Positions 1 to 9,206 of a stretch of DNA of 64,000 bases are shown piece by piece. A program made the translations under genes and the position numbers. The stretch's first letter is position 1. Each line of letters begins with the position of its first letter. Under the pieces are notes generated by a model that saw only the letters and a program-made list of their open reading frames with translations, did not search any database and was not told the DNA's origin. Source of the DNA: Corallium rubrum (taxonomy: Eukaryota; Cnidaria; Anthozoa; Scleralcyonacea; Coralliidae); contig CAXIUP010000123.1 of assembly GCA_964035015.1 (NCBI GenBank), positions 15,001-79,000 of the forward strand. The letters are read 5' to 3'.

Positions 1-408
1 TTAGACATAGACATTGAGACTGGTGTTGCAAGGATCCATTAGTTGTTTGTTTTTTTGTTTTTTGTTCTGACTATTTCAGGAAGATTAATTCCAAATTGGA
101 TTACTCCAATTATTTTTATTATTTTTTCACATATAAATTTTTTAAAGATTAGATTTGGAAAAGAAAAATATTTTAATCTATATTTATAATATTATTATTT
201 ATTATTATTACTAACATTATCTGTAATTATAATCTATACTTGTAATTATTGTAAGTTTTCTGAATGAAACTGTATTTTTTAGATTTTGATGTACATTTTA
301 ACTAATTTAATATTCGAACGGATTTTATATATTTTTAATTGAACTAACTGACATTAATTGATTGACAATGTTGAAAAAGTGTACAAAGTATTTAAATTCT
401 AAATAAAA
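1..408. other. AT-rich stretch without a gene
   Basis: No open reading frame, repeat unit or RNA fold was recognised here. The sequence is rich in A and T with short ATT runs around 190-210. Confidence 0.5.
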
Positions 409-606
409 TTAGTAGTAGTAGTGGTAGTGGTAGTGGTGGTGGTGGTGGTGGTGGTGGTGGTGGTGGTGGTGGTCGTGGTGGTGGTGGTCGTGGTGGTGGT
501 GGTGGTGGTGGTGGTGGTGGTGGTGGTGGTGGTGGTCGTGGTGGTGGTGGTCGTGGTGGTGGTCGTGGTGGTGGTCGTCGTGGTGGTGGTGGTCGTGGTC
601 GTGGTG

Positions 607-641
<35 letters not shown>

Positions 642-723
642 GGTGGTCGTGGTGGTGGTCGTGGTGGTGGTCGTGGTCGTGGTGGTGGTCGTGGTCGTGG
701 TCGTGGTCGTCGTCGTCGTCGTC

Positions 724-755
<32 letters not shown>

Positions 756-942
756 GGTGGTGGTGGTGGTGGTGGTGGTGGTGGTGGTAGTGGTAGTGGT
801 AGTGGTAGTGGTAGTGGTAGTGGTAGTGGTAGTGGTAGTGGTAGTGGTAGTGGTAGTGGTAGTGGTAGTGGTAGTGGTAGTGGTAGTGGTAGTGGTAGTG
901 GTAGTGGTAGTGGTAGTGGTAGTAGTAGTAGTAGTAGTAGTA
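409..942. repeat. GTN trinucleotide microsatellite
   Basis: About 530 bases of GTG, GTC and GTA triplets in phase. GTG dominates first, GTC is interspersed in the middle, and alternating GTA/GTG fills 786-920 before a short pure GTA run. The long open frames across it (poly-Val on one strand, poly-Thr on the other) come from the triplet period and are not genes. Confidence 0.95.
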
Positions 943-1205
943 GGTTGCCAGTCCAGTCGTACCTGGAACGATTTATATGGAGCCACGACTCTATCTTGAA
1001 CTTTCTCGCAACGACCCTACAGACCGTAAGTGGTTCAAGTTTTTATGTTGATCTACCAGGTTATAAAATCCATCCATAATAACTGGTGACACATACCGTC
1101 CAGACTTGCTCCTATCAACTCCAAGTGGATGCCTCTACATTGTTGAACTGACTGTTGGTTTTGAGTCAAATCTTCAAAACAACGTCGATCGTAAAAAATC
1201 CAAAT
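943..1205 (+). pseudogene. R4/Dong-like retrotransposon 3' fragment (copy 1, degenerate)
   Basis: The plus-strand frame reads a Cys-Gln then YLERFIWSHDSILNF and later YVDLPG, which match the region just after the CCHC zinc knuckle in the better preserved copies at 35.1 and 38.1 kb. Stops and frameshifts follow, but a remnant of the LTVGFESN block is readable near 1150-1175. The fragment sits between two microsatellites, GTA on the left and TATCTG on the right. It is a dead remnant; the family assignment rests on internal comparison with the other copies. Confidence 0.7.
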
Positions 1206-1429
1206 AGTATCTGTATCTGTATCTGTGTTTATCTGTGTGTGTATGTGTGTATCTGTATCTGTATCTGTATCTGTATCTGTATCTGTATCTGTATCTGTAT
1301 CTGTATCTGTATCTGTATCTGTATCTGTATCTGTATCTGTATCTGTATCTGTATCTGTATCTGTATCTGTATTTGTGTGTGTGTATGTATGTATGTGTTT
1401 GTATGTATGTATGTGTGTGTATGTATGTA

Positions 1430-1461
<32 letters not shown>

Positions 1462-1468
1462 CTGTAAC
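1206..1468. repeat. TATCTG hexanucleotide and TATG/TGTA microsatellites
   Basis: A near-perfect TATCTG array (about 1250-1370) is flanked by TATG/TGTG repeats. Open frames of 80-150 codons in several phases here are low-complexity artefacts. Confidence 0.95.
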
Positions 1469-1660
1469 AAAAACTCGGGCCTAAAAAATTGTCTCCTGAT
1501 TTCTTCAACGTTCTCCTTTACACTACATTCATTGTAAACATTAGTAATTTTTATTACACATTTGAACATGATGTGATTTCTTTAATCAATCACCGCCTTA
1601 CCTGCCAAATTTGATAGGCTACGTTTCTGTTATTCGAAATTTGCAATATATAGTTCTGAC

Positions 1661-1884
1661 CACAGAATAAAGACTATACAGAAGGGCCACTTAGCGGTAC
1701 AACGTGTCCTCGTATTTTTATGCAAAAATATGCAGTTTACTGGCTAGGACAGCCAGTTCAGCGTGCTTATTGGCCAGAACATGCAGTTTACTGGCTGAGC
1801 AACATGCGCAATGCGACATGCGCGGAGACAACAACTTCAAAGGTTCCGACCCGAGTGGTCCTTCCGTATAGTCTTTATTCTGTG
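1661..1884. mobile_element. 224-bp MITE with 8-bp target duplication
   Basis: The ends are perfect 18-base inverted repeats (CACAGAATAAAGACTATA at the left, its complement at the right), with further imperfect pairing inside. GTTCTGAC occurs directly outside both ends (1653-1660 and 1885-1892), an 8-bp target-site duplication. An 8-bp duplication fits hAT- or P-type transposases; the terminal motif alone does not decide. Inside, ATGCAGTTTACTGGCT occurs twice. It has no coding capacity. Confidence 0.8.
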
Positions 1885-2009
1885 GTTCTGACCATTGGTC
1901 CAGCCGGTGAGTGAGGGAGAAAAACGTGCGGGCTCGCCAAACTCACCACCGGAATCTAGCCTAAAGCGTATATGTTCTTTTTTGCGAAACTGAGATACTG
2001 AAATCTTAC

Positions 2010-2212
2010 CCTTTTCTAGAGCAAACTCCTTTGGAATGAGAAGACAACGATTCGTATGACCAGTATCCCAAACAGACGTGAACTCAAACAACTCTTCATA
2101 ATGCGATTTCCCATTTACCACGACCACATACTTGTATGCAACCTTTCTGCTCGTGTATATTAATGGTACTTTAATCTGACCAGAAAGTAAGATGTTTTTG
2201 TTGTTAGGTGAC
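2010..2212 (-). CDS. Putative internal exon, CBM20/RNF213-like module
   Basis: An open frame of about 67 codons on the minus strand is bordered by plausible splice sites: an acceptor (tttataaatctag) ending at 2213 and a donor (AGG|GTAAGA) at 2010/2009. The peptide contains VPLIYTSRKVAYKYVVVVNG, then a Glu-rich stretch, Phe and Trp, then TNRCLLIP. The order 'aliphatic-IPYKYVV-acidic/aromatic' resembles the starch-binding (CBM20-like) module of RNF213-type E3 ubiquitin ligases, followed by a conserved NRCLxIP-like segment. That resemblance is from memory of the family. No neighbouring exon was identified, so the rest of the gene would lie outside the recognisable sequence or the exon may be a fragment. 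Confidence 0.4.
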
Positions 2213-2729
2213 CTAGATTTATAAAAAATTGACAGTGGCACACATAAATATGTTTAATAGTGATAGACGTATTAACGTCTTCAAAAACTCATCAATATTA
2301 TTTAATAAGTATAAGATTGTCCAGTTGGGTGCGCGTGTTCAATTACGTGAAATGCCTTTTATACTTGATATGGTTGATACAATTAACTTATTGACTTAAA
2401 AAAATAAATACTAACGAATATTCAATTTTATATAAACAAAGAATAAACCAAAGATACAGTATGTAGCTTAGCAGGCTGTAAGCCAAGTCGACTCTATGCT
2501 ATCGTGCGGAGATTTTGGCACGTTGGTACGTGTATGACGTCTGAGTTCGTCAAAGTTCGTAACCTGTTCGTAACAGGTATTATTTGTATGACTATTTTTG
2601 GGAACGGTTCGGACCGTGAAATCCAGCAATTTGATTGGCTCCTGAGTGGTCTGTAATCCGCCGTTCCGGACCGCTGACAGTGAGAATTTTATAAACAAAA
2701 TAAAAGTCATGTATTGTCATGTATATGAA
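2213..2729. other. No recognisable gene
   Basis: Non-coding sequence between the putative exon and the inverted-repeat element. An 80-codon open frame on the minus strand (2468-2710) has no recognisable motif and is probably chance. Confidence 0.4.
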
Positions 2730-2731
2730 TA

Positions 2732-3845
2732 GACCCTTTCAAGGTAATTTCCACCATGACCGTAGCCATGCCTATTTATCCTTGTTAAAATCATAGTGAG
2801 CCTCGTAGAGCAAGAAGTATATCGCTTCGGTTTTTGTCAAATTCGTCTTTAATTGTCGTTTGGAGCAGTTTTTTGTAAGCTGGAATATCCATTTCTTAAT
2901 TAGAAACCATTATCACTGGCAGCGCTATAATACGAAGATTTCCTCAGCGGAACAGTAACTGCGCTATTATGGCGGACACGGCACACGGCAGTTTGTCTTA
3001 GACAAAACGCCTTGCTGTGTAGTGCGATACTGTAACAACGACAGACGTTTTCTAGAATATTGGGTGAAGAGATATGTTGAAAATTTAGCTTTTAATAAGT
3101 GGCCAAAGTACTAGAATTTGCCAGAAACCTGGCGTAAACAAGCGGTTATGTATATTTGTCTACTTTCACATCTTCGGCTTTATGGTGTCAAATTGCCCAA
3201 AATTACCCAAATAAAATTGCTTCTTTCTTTAAAATTACACGCTAAATTCGATAAAAACACAACAAATACGTGCGATTTCATCATTATACTTTAGACTTAA
3301 ACTGTTTTTGAAGAGTTACAACTCTTATTGCCTTTAAATGCAAGTTAAACGTAAAGCAAATTTGGCTACAAGAGGTAAACACGCGTGGGATGGCGGGAAG
3401 AGAATCTTACATTTTGGCTGATAACGAGAAAGAGGGTATTTCATAGTGCAGATGATGAAGACGAACGGTCATGAACCTCTAATTACCATACGCTTGCAGT
3501 TCGAGTGGTTTACAATACAGTTGGAGGCAAAGTTTTACATTGCGTAGCTGAAAGCGTCTCTGAGCCGTGACTCAGCCGTGTCCGCCATATCAGCACAGCC
3601 AGCGTTTCTTCAGGTTGATTGTCGGCGATAATGGCTTCAAATTAAGAAACGAATATTCCAGCTCACAGAAAACTGCTCCAAACGACGATTAAAGACGAAT
3701 TTGACAAAAACCGAAGCGATATACTTCTTCACCATGATTTTAACAAGGATAATTAATAGACGTGCCGGCGCGCTCGCCCCAATGGTTTTGCACCCCTTTC
3801 GTCATGGCGGAAATTACCTTGAAAGGCGGTTTATTTATGCAACCA
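2732..3845. mobile_element. 1.1-kb non-autonomous DNA element with long inverted ends
   Basis: The outer sequences are inverted copies of each other: CCTTTCAAGGTAATTTCC near 2736 pairs with GGAAATTACCTTGAAAGG near 3811-3828. Homology continues inward for roughly 200 bases with gaps, including a block around 2815-2890 that pairs with 3640-3730. The middle (about 3000-3560) is unique and encodes nothing recognisable. No clear target duplication was seen, so the exact ends and the superfamily stay open. Confidence 0.65.
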
Positions 3846-4163
3846 GATGTATAATGATTTCATAACTACTCATTGTTGAAATATATTGTACAGGTATGTT
3901 GTTAGAAATTTTATAAGCTTTCATTCCATCTGTAGTTCAAGTTTCCGCGTTATGTGAAACTCTTTAAAATGTCCCATACGTTCGTAACATTGTTCGTACA
4001 GGGCATAAATAATAATCGCATCTACTGTCCATAGCATACATCAAATTTCGTCTTCATTCATTTCGCGTGTTATGAACGCACATTTGGGCCATTTACTTCA
4101 TTCTCAGCATACACTAAGTTTAGAGCAAATATCAATAAATTTTGTATTTTGGGTCTCTATCAG

Positions 4164-4277
4164 CAGATAATAATGATAATAATGACGATGATGATAATGA
4201 TGATAATGATGATGATGATGATAATGATGATGATGATGATGATTATGATGATGATGATAATAATGATAATGATAATA

Positions 4278-4309
<32 letters not shown>

Positions 4310-4361
4310 AATAATAATAATAATATTAATAATGATAATAATAATAATAATAATAATAAGT
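4164..4361. repeat. ATG/AAT trinucleotide microsatellite
   Basis: Imperfect GAT and AAT triplets. It borders the R4-like 3' fragment on its right in the order expected for that element's triplet tail read on the minus strand. Confidence 0.95.
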
Positions 4362-4465
4362 ATCTTAATTAAAGTTCATTAAGTCAGGATTTGCCCATTC
4401 TTTGTTTCTACAGCAGAAAATGTAGTACGTCGTTCTAATGGCGATAGACATTATTCTTCTAATGC
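4362..4465 (-). pseudogene. R4/Dong-like retrotransposon extreme 3' fragment (copy 2)
   Basis: On the minus strand the frame gives AIRTTYYIFCCRNKEWANP then a stop, matching the C-terminus of the copy at 7.8-8.66 kb (SIRTSYYVFCRRNKEWNNP). It is followed by a short AT-rich 3' end and then the triplet repeat. Only about 30 C-terminal codons remain, as expected from severe 5' truncation. Confidence 0.7.
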
Positions 4466-4470
4466 AATAC

Positions 4471-4510
4471 TTTTGGTGTTTCTTATCGAGTTTTGGTGTT
4501 TCTTATCGAG
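4471..4510. repeat. Perfect 20-bp tandem duplication
   Basis: TTTTGGTGTTTCTTATCGAG occurs twice in direct succession (4471-4490, 4491-4510). It is immediately followed by a sequence related to the 'gacaaaggtgtgttgggaca' segment of the 16-20 kb array. Confidence 0.9.
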
Positions 4511-4511
4511 A

Positions 4512-4556
4512 CCTACAATCATTGACAAAAGTGTTGGGACAGTTCGACTTAAAAAG
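4512..4556 (+). repeat. Fragment related to the 16-20 kb array unit
   Basis: Contains a 'caatcattgacaaaa' segment, then 'gtgttgggacagttcgactt'. This resembles the stretch at 16340-16380 and 19440-19480. It diverges after about 45 bases. Confidence 0.5.
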
Positions 4557-4684
4557 AGAAAAAAAAGACATCACTGCCACAATTTTTCTTTTAAAACAAC
4601 TCAAGTAGCACTATATAATATTACAACAAACAACGGCTTCTCTCAAAGGCGATGCCAATGCTTTGCGAGCGCCACGGTAGCGCC

Positions 4685-4795
4685 AAACCTCTAGGGGGGT
4701 CCGGGGGCATGCCCCACCCCGAAAATTTTGAAATCTAGAGTCTCTGATATGCCATTTCCTGCATTTTGGAGTGAGATTTTACAGAATTCTGAAGA
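4685..4795 (+). repeat. Dispersed GGGGGTCCGGGGGCATGCCCC-type repeat, copy 1
   Basis: The segment with CTAGGGGGGTCCGGGGGCAT, a GAAAATTTTGAAAT core and ATGCCATTTCCTGCATTTTG reappears in opposite orientation at 53635-53720. It is a dispersed repeat of unknown class. Confidence 0.6.
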
Positions 4796-4799
4796 TTAT

Positions 4800-5340
4800 A
4801 AAACATCATAGAAAACACAAAAGATTACACATTTCAGATCTTTACATCCCCCCAACTTTTCTCTAATTTGGACGAATTGGAAAATCAATCTTGGGGAGAA
4901 CTGAGGGGAGACGTGTTCGCCCCTAACTTCCCTTCGTAACTAGATCTTCACGTTTTGACTTTTGGCTGACGCCACCACTGGGTGCTCTACGTTATACTTT
5001 TAGTACAGCAGAAGTACTTCATGTCAGCTTCGATGTAGATTTTTCTAATCGCACTCTTATTAAGCGCCACTACGATCTATTCTGGCAAAGGCACAGATTC
5101 TAAATATTAATTTGAAGACCTAGCTTTAGAAAGAAATAGGTTTATTTTGTTAAGATTTGGCGCGCTTGCTAGTTTTGGCGCCCCTACTGCAACCCCAGCT
5201 GGGGGGGGGGGGACTGGTTGCCCGGCCTCCCCTGCCACCACGCCACTGGTGGTGCGACTGATTTCCCAACGGTTCCCACAAGGGTTCCCACTACAATTTC
5301 CACACAAAAAAACACGTTATATAACGACGATTGTTGACTA
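4800..5340. other. No recognisable gene; short G-rich run
   Basis: A G10 run lies near 5201-5211. Two overlapping 64-66 codon open frames (one on each strand, about 5107-5341) show no family motif; the bias to Ala, Pro and Thr follows the local GC content. Confidence 0.4.
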
Positions 5341-5343
5341 AAA

Positions 5344-6424
5344 CTAGAAATACATCAATGCAACAACCCCTCGCCTGCTTTTATACGCTTTTTTAAATAC
5401 ACCCCACCCAAAAACAAATGATAATCCTCAGGATAATTACAGAATTTATGATTATGACTAAAAGAAAGTTGAACGTATCAAAGGAAAACTTACAGATTTC
5501 ATATTAAACTCTGGTTGTAAAAATATATTGTTTTTAGCCATTTAAGAGGTTTCGAAAGGAATTACCTTTATGTTTTGCAAAGGCAAGATTAAAAGTTAAC
5601 AGCTCAAAAACTACATTTATAATAGGAGATAGAAACAACAGACAACCTTTCAGTCTGTATAATACAGGACAAAAGAAAATGGACAAAGCCTATGAGTATT
5701 TATGATAACTGATAAGTGCTTGCAATTAAGTCACGTCCACAGTAGCAAAGGGAAAGCACGAAAACGTGAAGCTGTATACTTCTTAATGGGCAAAAACTTG
5801 AAAACAACATATTAAAGGGACAAGGTATAAGACTTTATATGATAGTTGCTAGATTAAGTTTACAGTAACTGACGAGTGTCTAAAAGGGTTCTATTTAAAC
5901 ATCTTGCCATTGTTGGCGTTTACAGAATATATTAATGAATACAGTAAATGCTGATTACAATCAGCAAAATAAATAAATACAAATGTCCTGAGTGACCTGT
6001 GACCACAAACACTACAATAACAATTCAGATCGAGTTTTTGTTTACCTGCTTTACCATACGCCTTTGGTTTCTTCAGGTTTTCTGGTTTCTCTACAACATA
6101 TATTTTAAAACCGGCTGTTTGTATCCTGCTTTTATTCGTTGTTCTGCTTCTTTCCGTTTAAAACGAAACCATTTGAAACCATTTTGTTTCGCAAAATATG
6201 GAAATAACTATAAGTTTGCTTCAAAGCTAGTCACCAGTGCCCAATTATTTTTACCGCGTGACACTCTACGACGAAAATATATATACAAACTATTTCCAGA
6301 TTTTGTCTCCCTTGCTTTTTATACACGCGTGTAAAGTGGACTTAACGCATGTCGAGATTAGCACCCTCACCGGGCTCCGGGCCTTCGGCCCTACGCCCGG
6401 CTCGGGGATGACATTTTCTATAGA
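5344..6424 (-). mobile_element. Helitron-like repeat, copy 1
   Basis: Read on the minus strand the element begins TCTATAGAAAATG. A GC-rich hairpin (CCGGGCGTAGGGCC loop GGCCCGGAGCCCGG, about 6370-6406) follows at once. It ends in GGGGTTGTTGCAT...TATTTCTAG with T as the next base. Three other copies (21.7, 41.0 and 42.1 kb) share the same CTAG|T end. TC at the 5' end, CTAG at the 3' end and a T following are the classic signature of rolling-circle Helitrons. No Rep/helicase gene is present, so this would be a non-autonomous copy. The hairpin lies at the 5' rather than the 3' end, which is atypical, so the class is tentative. Confidence 0.5.
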
Positions 6425-6429
6425 CTAGC

Positions 6430-7494
6430 TTTGTTGTATGATCCATTTTCAATATGGGAATGATGAATTTTTACAATCGACGCTTTTAAAATAGGCCTAC
6501 GTTTTTCACAACGATTCCCGATAAACATCTATAAGTATTTTATACTGCGGAAGTGGGAACCGTGTGCGCTTTACCAGTAAATACCTTCATTTTGTTCGTC
6601 TAATTCTAGTTAAGAGATTCAATCGAGAAGTATACTATGCAAGTAGCACTTGCAATCAGCTGCACTGTCACTTTTTTGTAAAAGAAGCTTGAATTGACGA
6701 AATAAATTCAACATGCATTATTAAGTGGGAACCGTCGTGAGCACCGTGACATTTGTCATCATAACTGTTGTTTAAGGTTAAATTTCATATAAGTTGCCGC
6801 AAATATTTCGCGTTTTATCGCAGTGTATATTGGTAGTACCGTACTTATTACGATTGGTAATAAAACCCGAAACAATTATTTTTAATAAGTTTGGTCAATT
6901 ACTTGTCTTCAATGAACGTCTATAAACGTTTAGAATTCCCGACTTTTTAACAGAATATCATTTCTTCAATATTGGTTTCTTGTGATTAAATTAAGCACCA
7001 CGCATATTATGCAGTACTTGTTAGAAGAATAAAATACTTGCTACCTATAATAGCTTTATCGCTAACACGCGCAGAATACCATGAAAGTGTTTCCAGCTGA
7101 TTAACATAAACATGCTTAAATTCCTGCTTGACGCGACGCCGTTAATTGAAGTAAATTATTCTACAAGTTTTACTCTACACATACTAATAGAAACGCGCAA
7201 TTGTTTCGTTGTTAGTATAGGCCTATGTAAACTTTGTTTGGGATAAATGGAGCTTTTTCATTTGTATTGGTGATAGCGCACTTACTTAATTTAAACTATG
7301 TTTGCAAAAATACAAGAAAAGATGCCTTGACGAATATATTGACTTTTAAAGAATCAAAACCGATCATTTAATGGCTTGAAAGTTCTCTTAATAATTCTCT
7401 GAACAATTATTTGTAGACATTTCCCTCAAATTTTACTATTTTTAAAATATCAGTCTACTAGATAACCGCTTTTATTCTACAAACTAAAACGGCT
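6430..7494. other. No recognisable gene
   Basis: About 1 kb of AT-rich non-coding sequence. The short phrase 'agtgggaaccgt' occurs twice (near 6550 and 6725) and again near 37060, hinting at a dispersed repeat. Confidence 0.4.
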
Positions 7495-7812
7495 TCCGCA
7501 GACAATTGGGACACTTCAACTTAAAAAGCAACCTTTTCCGTTTTATGTTCCCCCGGCCCCCCTGTTCAATGTTGGTGACTATTTAAGCGCTCATTTTCAC
7601 GTTCACAGCGTCCCTTATTTCCTAGTCAACATTGTAAAGCGAGGAGGAGGGAGGGATAAACTCTATCACGAGAAAAAATGTAAAATGTATTAAGTTAACC
7701 TACAAACACGAAGTGTTCCAAGGTATTTTGTCACTGATTGTACATCACTTAACATCTCTAAAAAAGTGAAACATTCTTTTGAAAAAACACCGAGTGAACT
7801 AATCGAGAGAAA
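7495..7812 (-). repeat. Isolated partial copy of the 16-20 kb array unit
   Basis: Nearly identical to 16350-16672 and 19455-19770, from 'gggacacttcaacttaaaaa' through the CCCCCGGCCCCCCTGTTCAA block to 'cgagagaaataaataataat'. It ends in a short TAA run that touches the 3' end of the next R4-like fragment. The strand follows the orientation proposed for the array. Confidence 0.85.
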
Positions 7813-8660
7813 TAAATAATAATAATAATGTAAACTTTATTTATTGGTCATTAAACGTAGAAATTACAATGATAAACCTCGCTTTTACAGGTAGTTTGCC
7901 ACTGACTATTTGAACTGATGCTACATGAGAATAAAAATCTTACAATGTCATTAGTTTCGGGTTATTCCATTCTTTGTTACGTCGACAAAATACATAATAC
8001 GAGGTTCTTATTGATATGTTAATGATTTTCTTTACGATATACTTTCTACAGGGAGGGTCGAATTTAAAATCTTTTAGCATTTCAATGAAATCCATTGATG
8101 ACTGTCCGAAAATTCCAAGTGCACAAAGAGATAGATTTATGAACTTAACCTTTTCATAGTTTCTTTGTTTTTCGTTAACTAAATCGAGATATTTGTGTTT
8201 CTTACTGGTGGCGTTGCGGTGAAGATTGGACTCAAATCCGACGGTGAGCTCAAGAATGTAAAGATATTTGTTTTCAATGGCTAAAAGAAGGTCAGGCCGC
8301 AACTCATCTCCCGTGAGAACTGAGGGGCTGTTGAAGCCAGGGAGGTCAACATAAAGAGTGGAATGTTGTACGGATTGAAGTGTGTATGCAATGAAATTAA
8401 GAACAGAGTCATGGCGCCATGTGAATCGACCTTCTTCCAGGTACGTCTTGCATCCAGCGACAACGTGGAGTAAGGTTTCAGGTGTCGAGCAGAAAAAGCA
8501 ATCAGATGTTGGAGAGATTCCCCATTTCGATAAATTTTTGCGTGTCGGGAGTGTGTTGTTGATGTATCGAATGGTAAAGTTAAAGATGTTCTTGGGGAGG
8601 TTGCGTTGGACGGAAGACCATATGGAGTTGAACGTGGATGTAGAATGTTCAATTAATGAT
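7813..8660 (-). pseudogene. R4/Dong-like retrotransposon 3' fragment (copy 3), C-terminal endonuclease
   Basis: Minus-strand coding for the end of an RLE-type non-LTR retrotransposon polyprotein: a CCHC zinc knuckle block (FCSTPETLLHVVAGC, spacing Cx2Cx7Hx4C), then RPDLLL, then YILELTVGFESNL and KKHKYLDL. That order (zinc knuckle, PD...E...K-x-x-KY) is that of the restriction-like endonuclease in R2/R4-type elements. The two open frames (8281-8652 and 7940-8302) overlap in different phases, so there is a frameshift near 8290. The 3' end reads AATAAATAAAGTTTACA, then TTA triplets. It lacks the N-terminal domains and RT, a usual 5' truncation. Very close to the copy at 38.1-38.96 kb. Confidence 0.8.
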
Positions 8661-9206
8661 TAAAGCTGTTCTTTATTGAACACAGCAATGTCGAGCAAAT
8701 AAACACGCACACACAGCATTTTTGTGGGAGAAGGGGTTTTTTGGGGGGAAGCACTTCTATAGTGTAAAATTATGGTCAAGCATCATCCCACAGACTCATT
8801 CTTTATACATGGCCTTAGATTGTTGTCCAGGGGTTATAATCCCGATTAGGACTCTGCTAATGCGCACACGCGCATATATACGCACACGCGCATCTATACG
8901 CACACGCGCATATACTGCCAAATAGGTAGCTAGCCTATAAGACATCAACCTGACCAACCGTACACACAGTTGGACAGTCCTTACGATTCGACTGATCTAT
9001 AATTACAATCAATAGACTGAGTCTATGGGCTTGAACGTGACAATCAGGAGCGCTTCATCCCCAAAATACACAGAATGTGTATACCCCATAGACGAATAAC
9101 CCTCCCCCCGAAACGAGAATTTTAGTCATATGGACATACAGACATATGTACACATATGTACATATAACGACTTTAGGCATGTATGAGGAACCTACTCTAT
9201 ATATGG
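8661..9206. other. No gene; includes a short CACACGCGCATATA minisatellite
   Basis: At about 8868-8914 a roughly 18-base unit (GCACACGCGCATATATAC with variants) repeats about three times. Near 9145-9170 there is a palindromic run of ACATATGT motifs. Nothing else was recognised. Confidence 0.5.

Noticed and set aside
399..999. Poly-Thr and poly-Val frames of nearly 200 codons
   Set aside because: Products of the GTN triplet repeat; no start context, domain or splice support.
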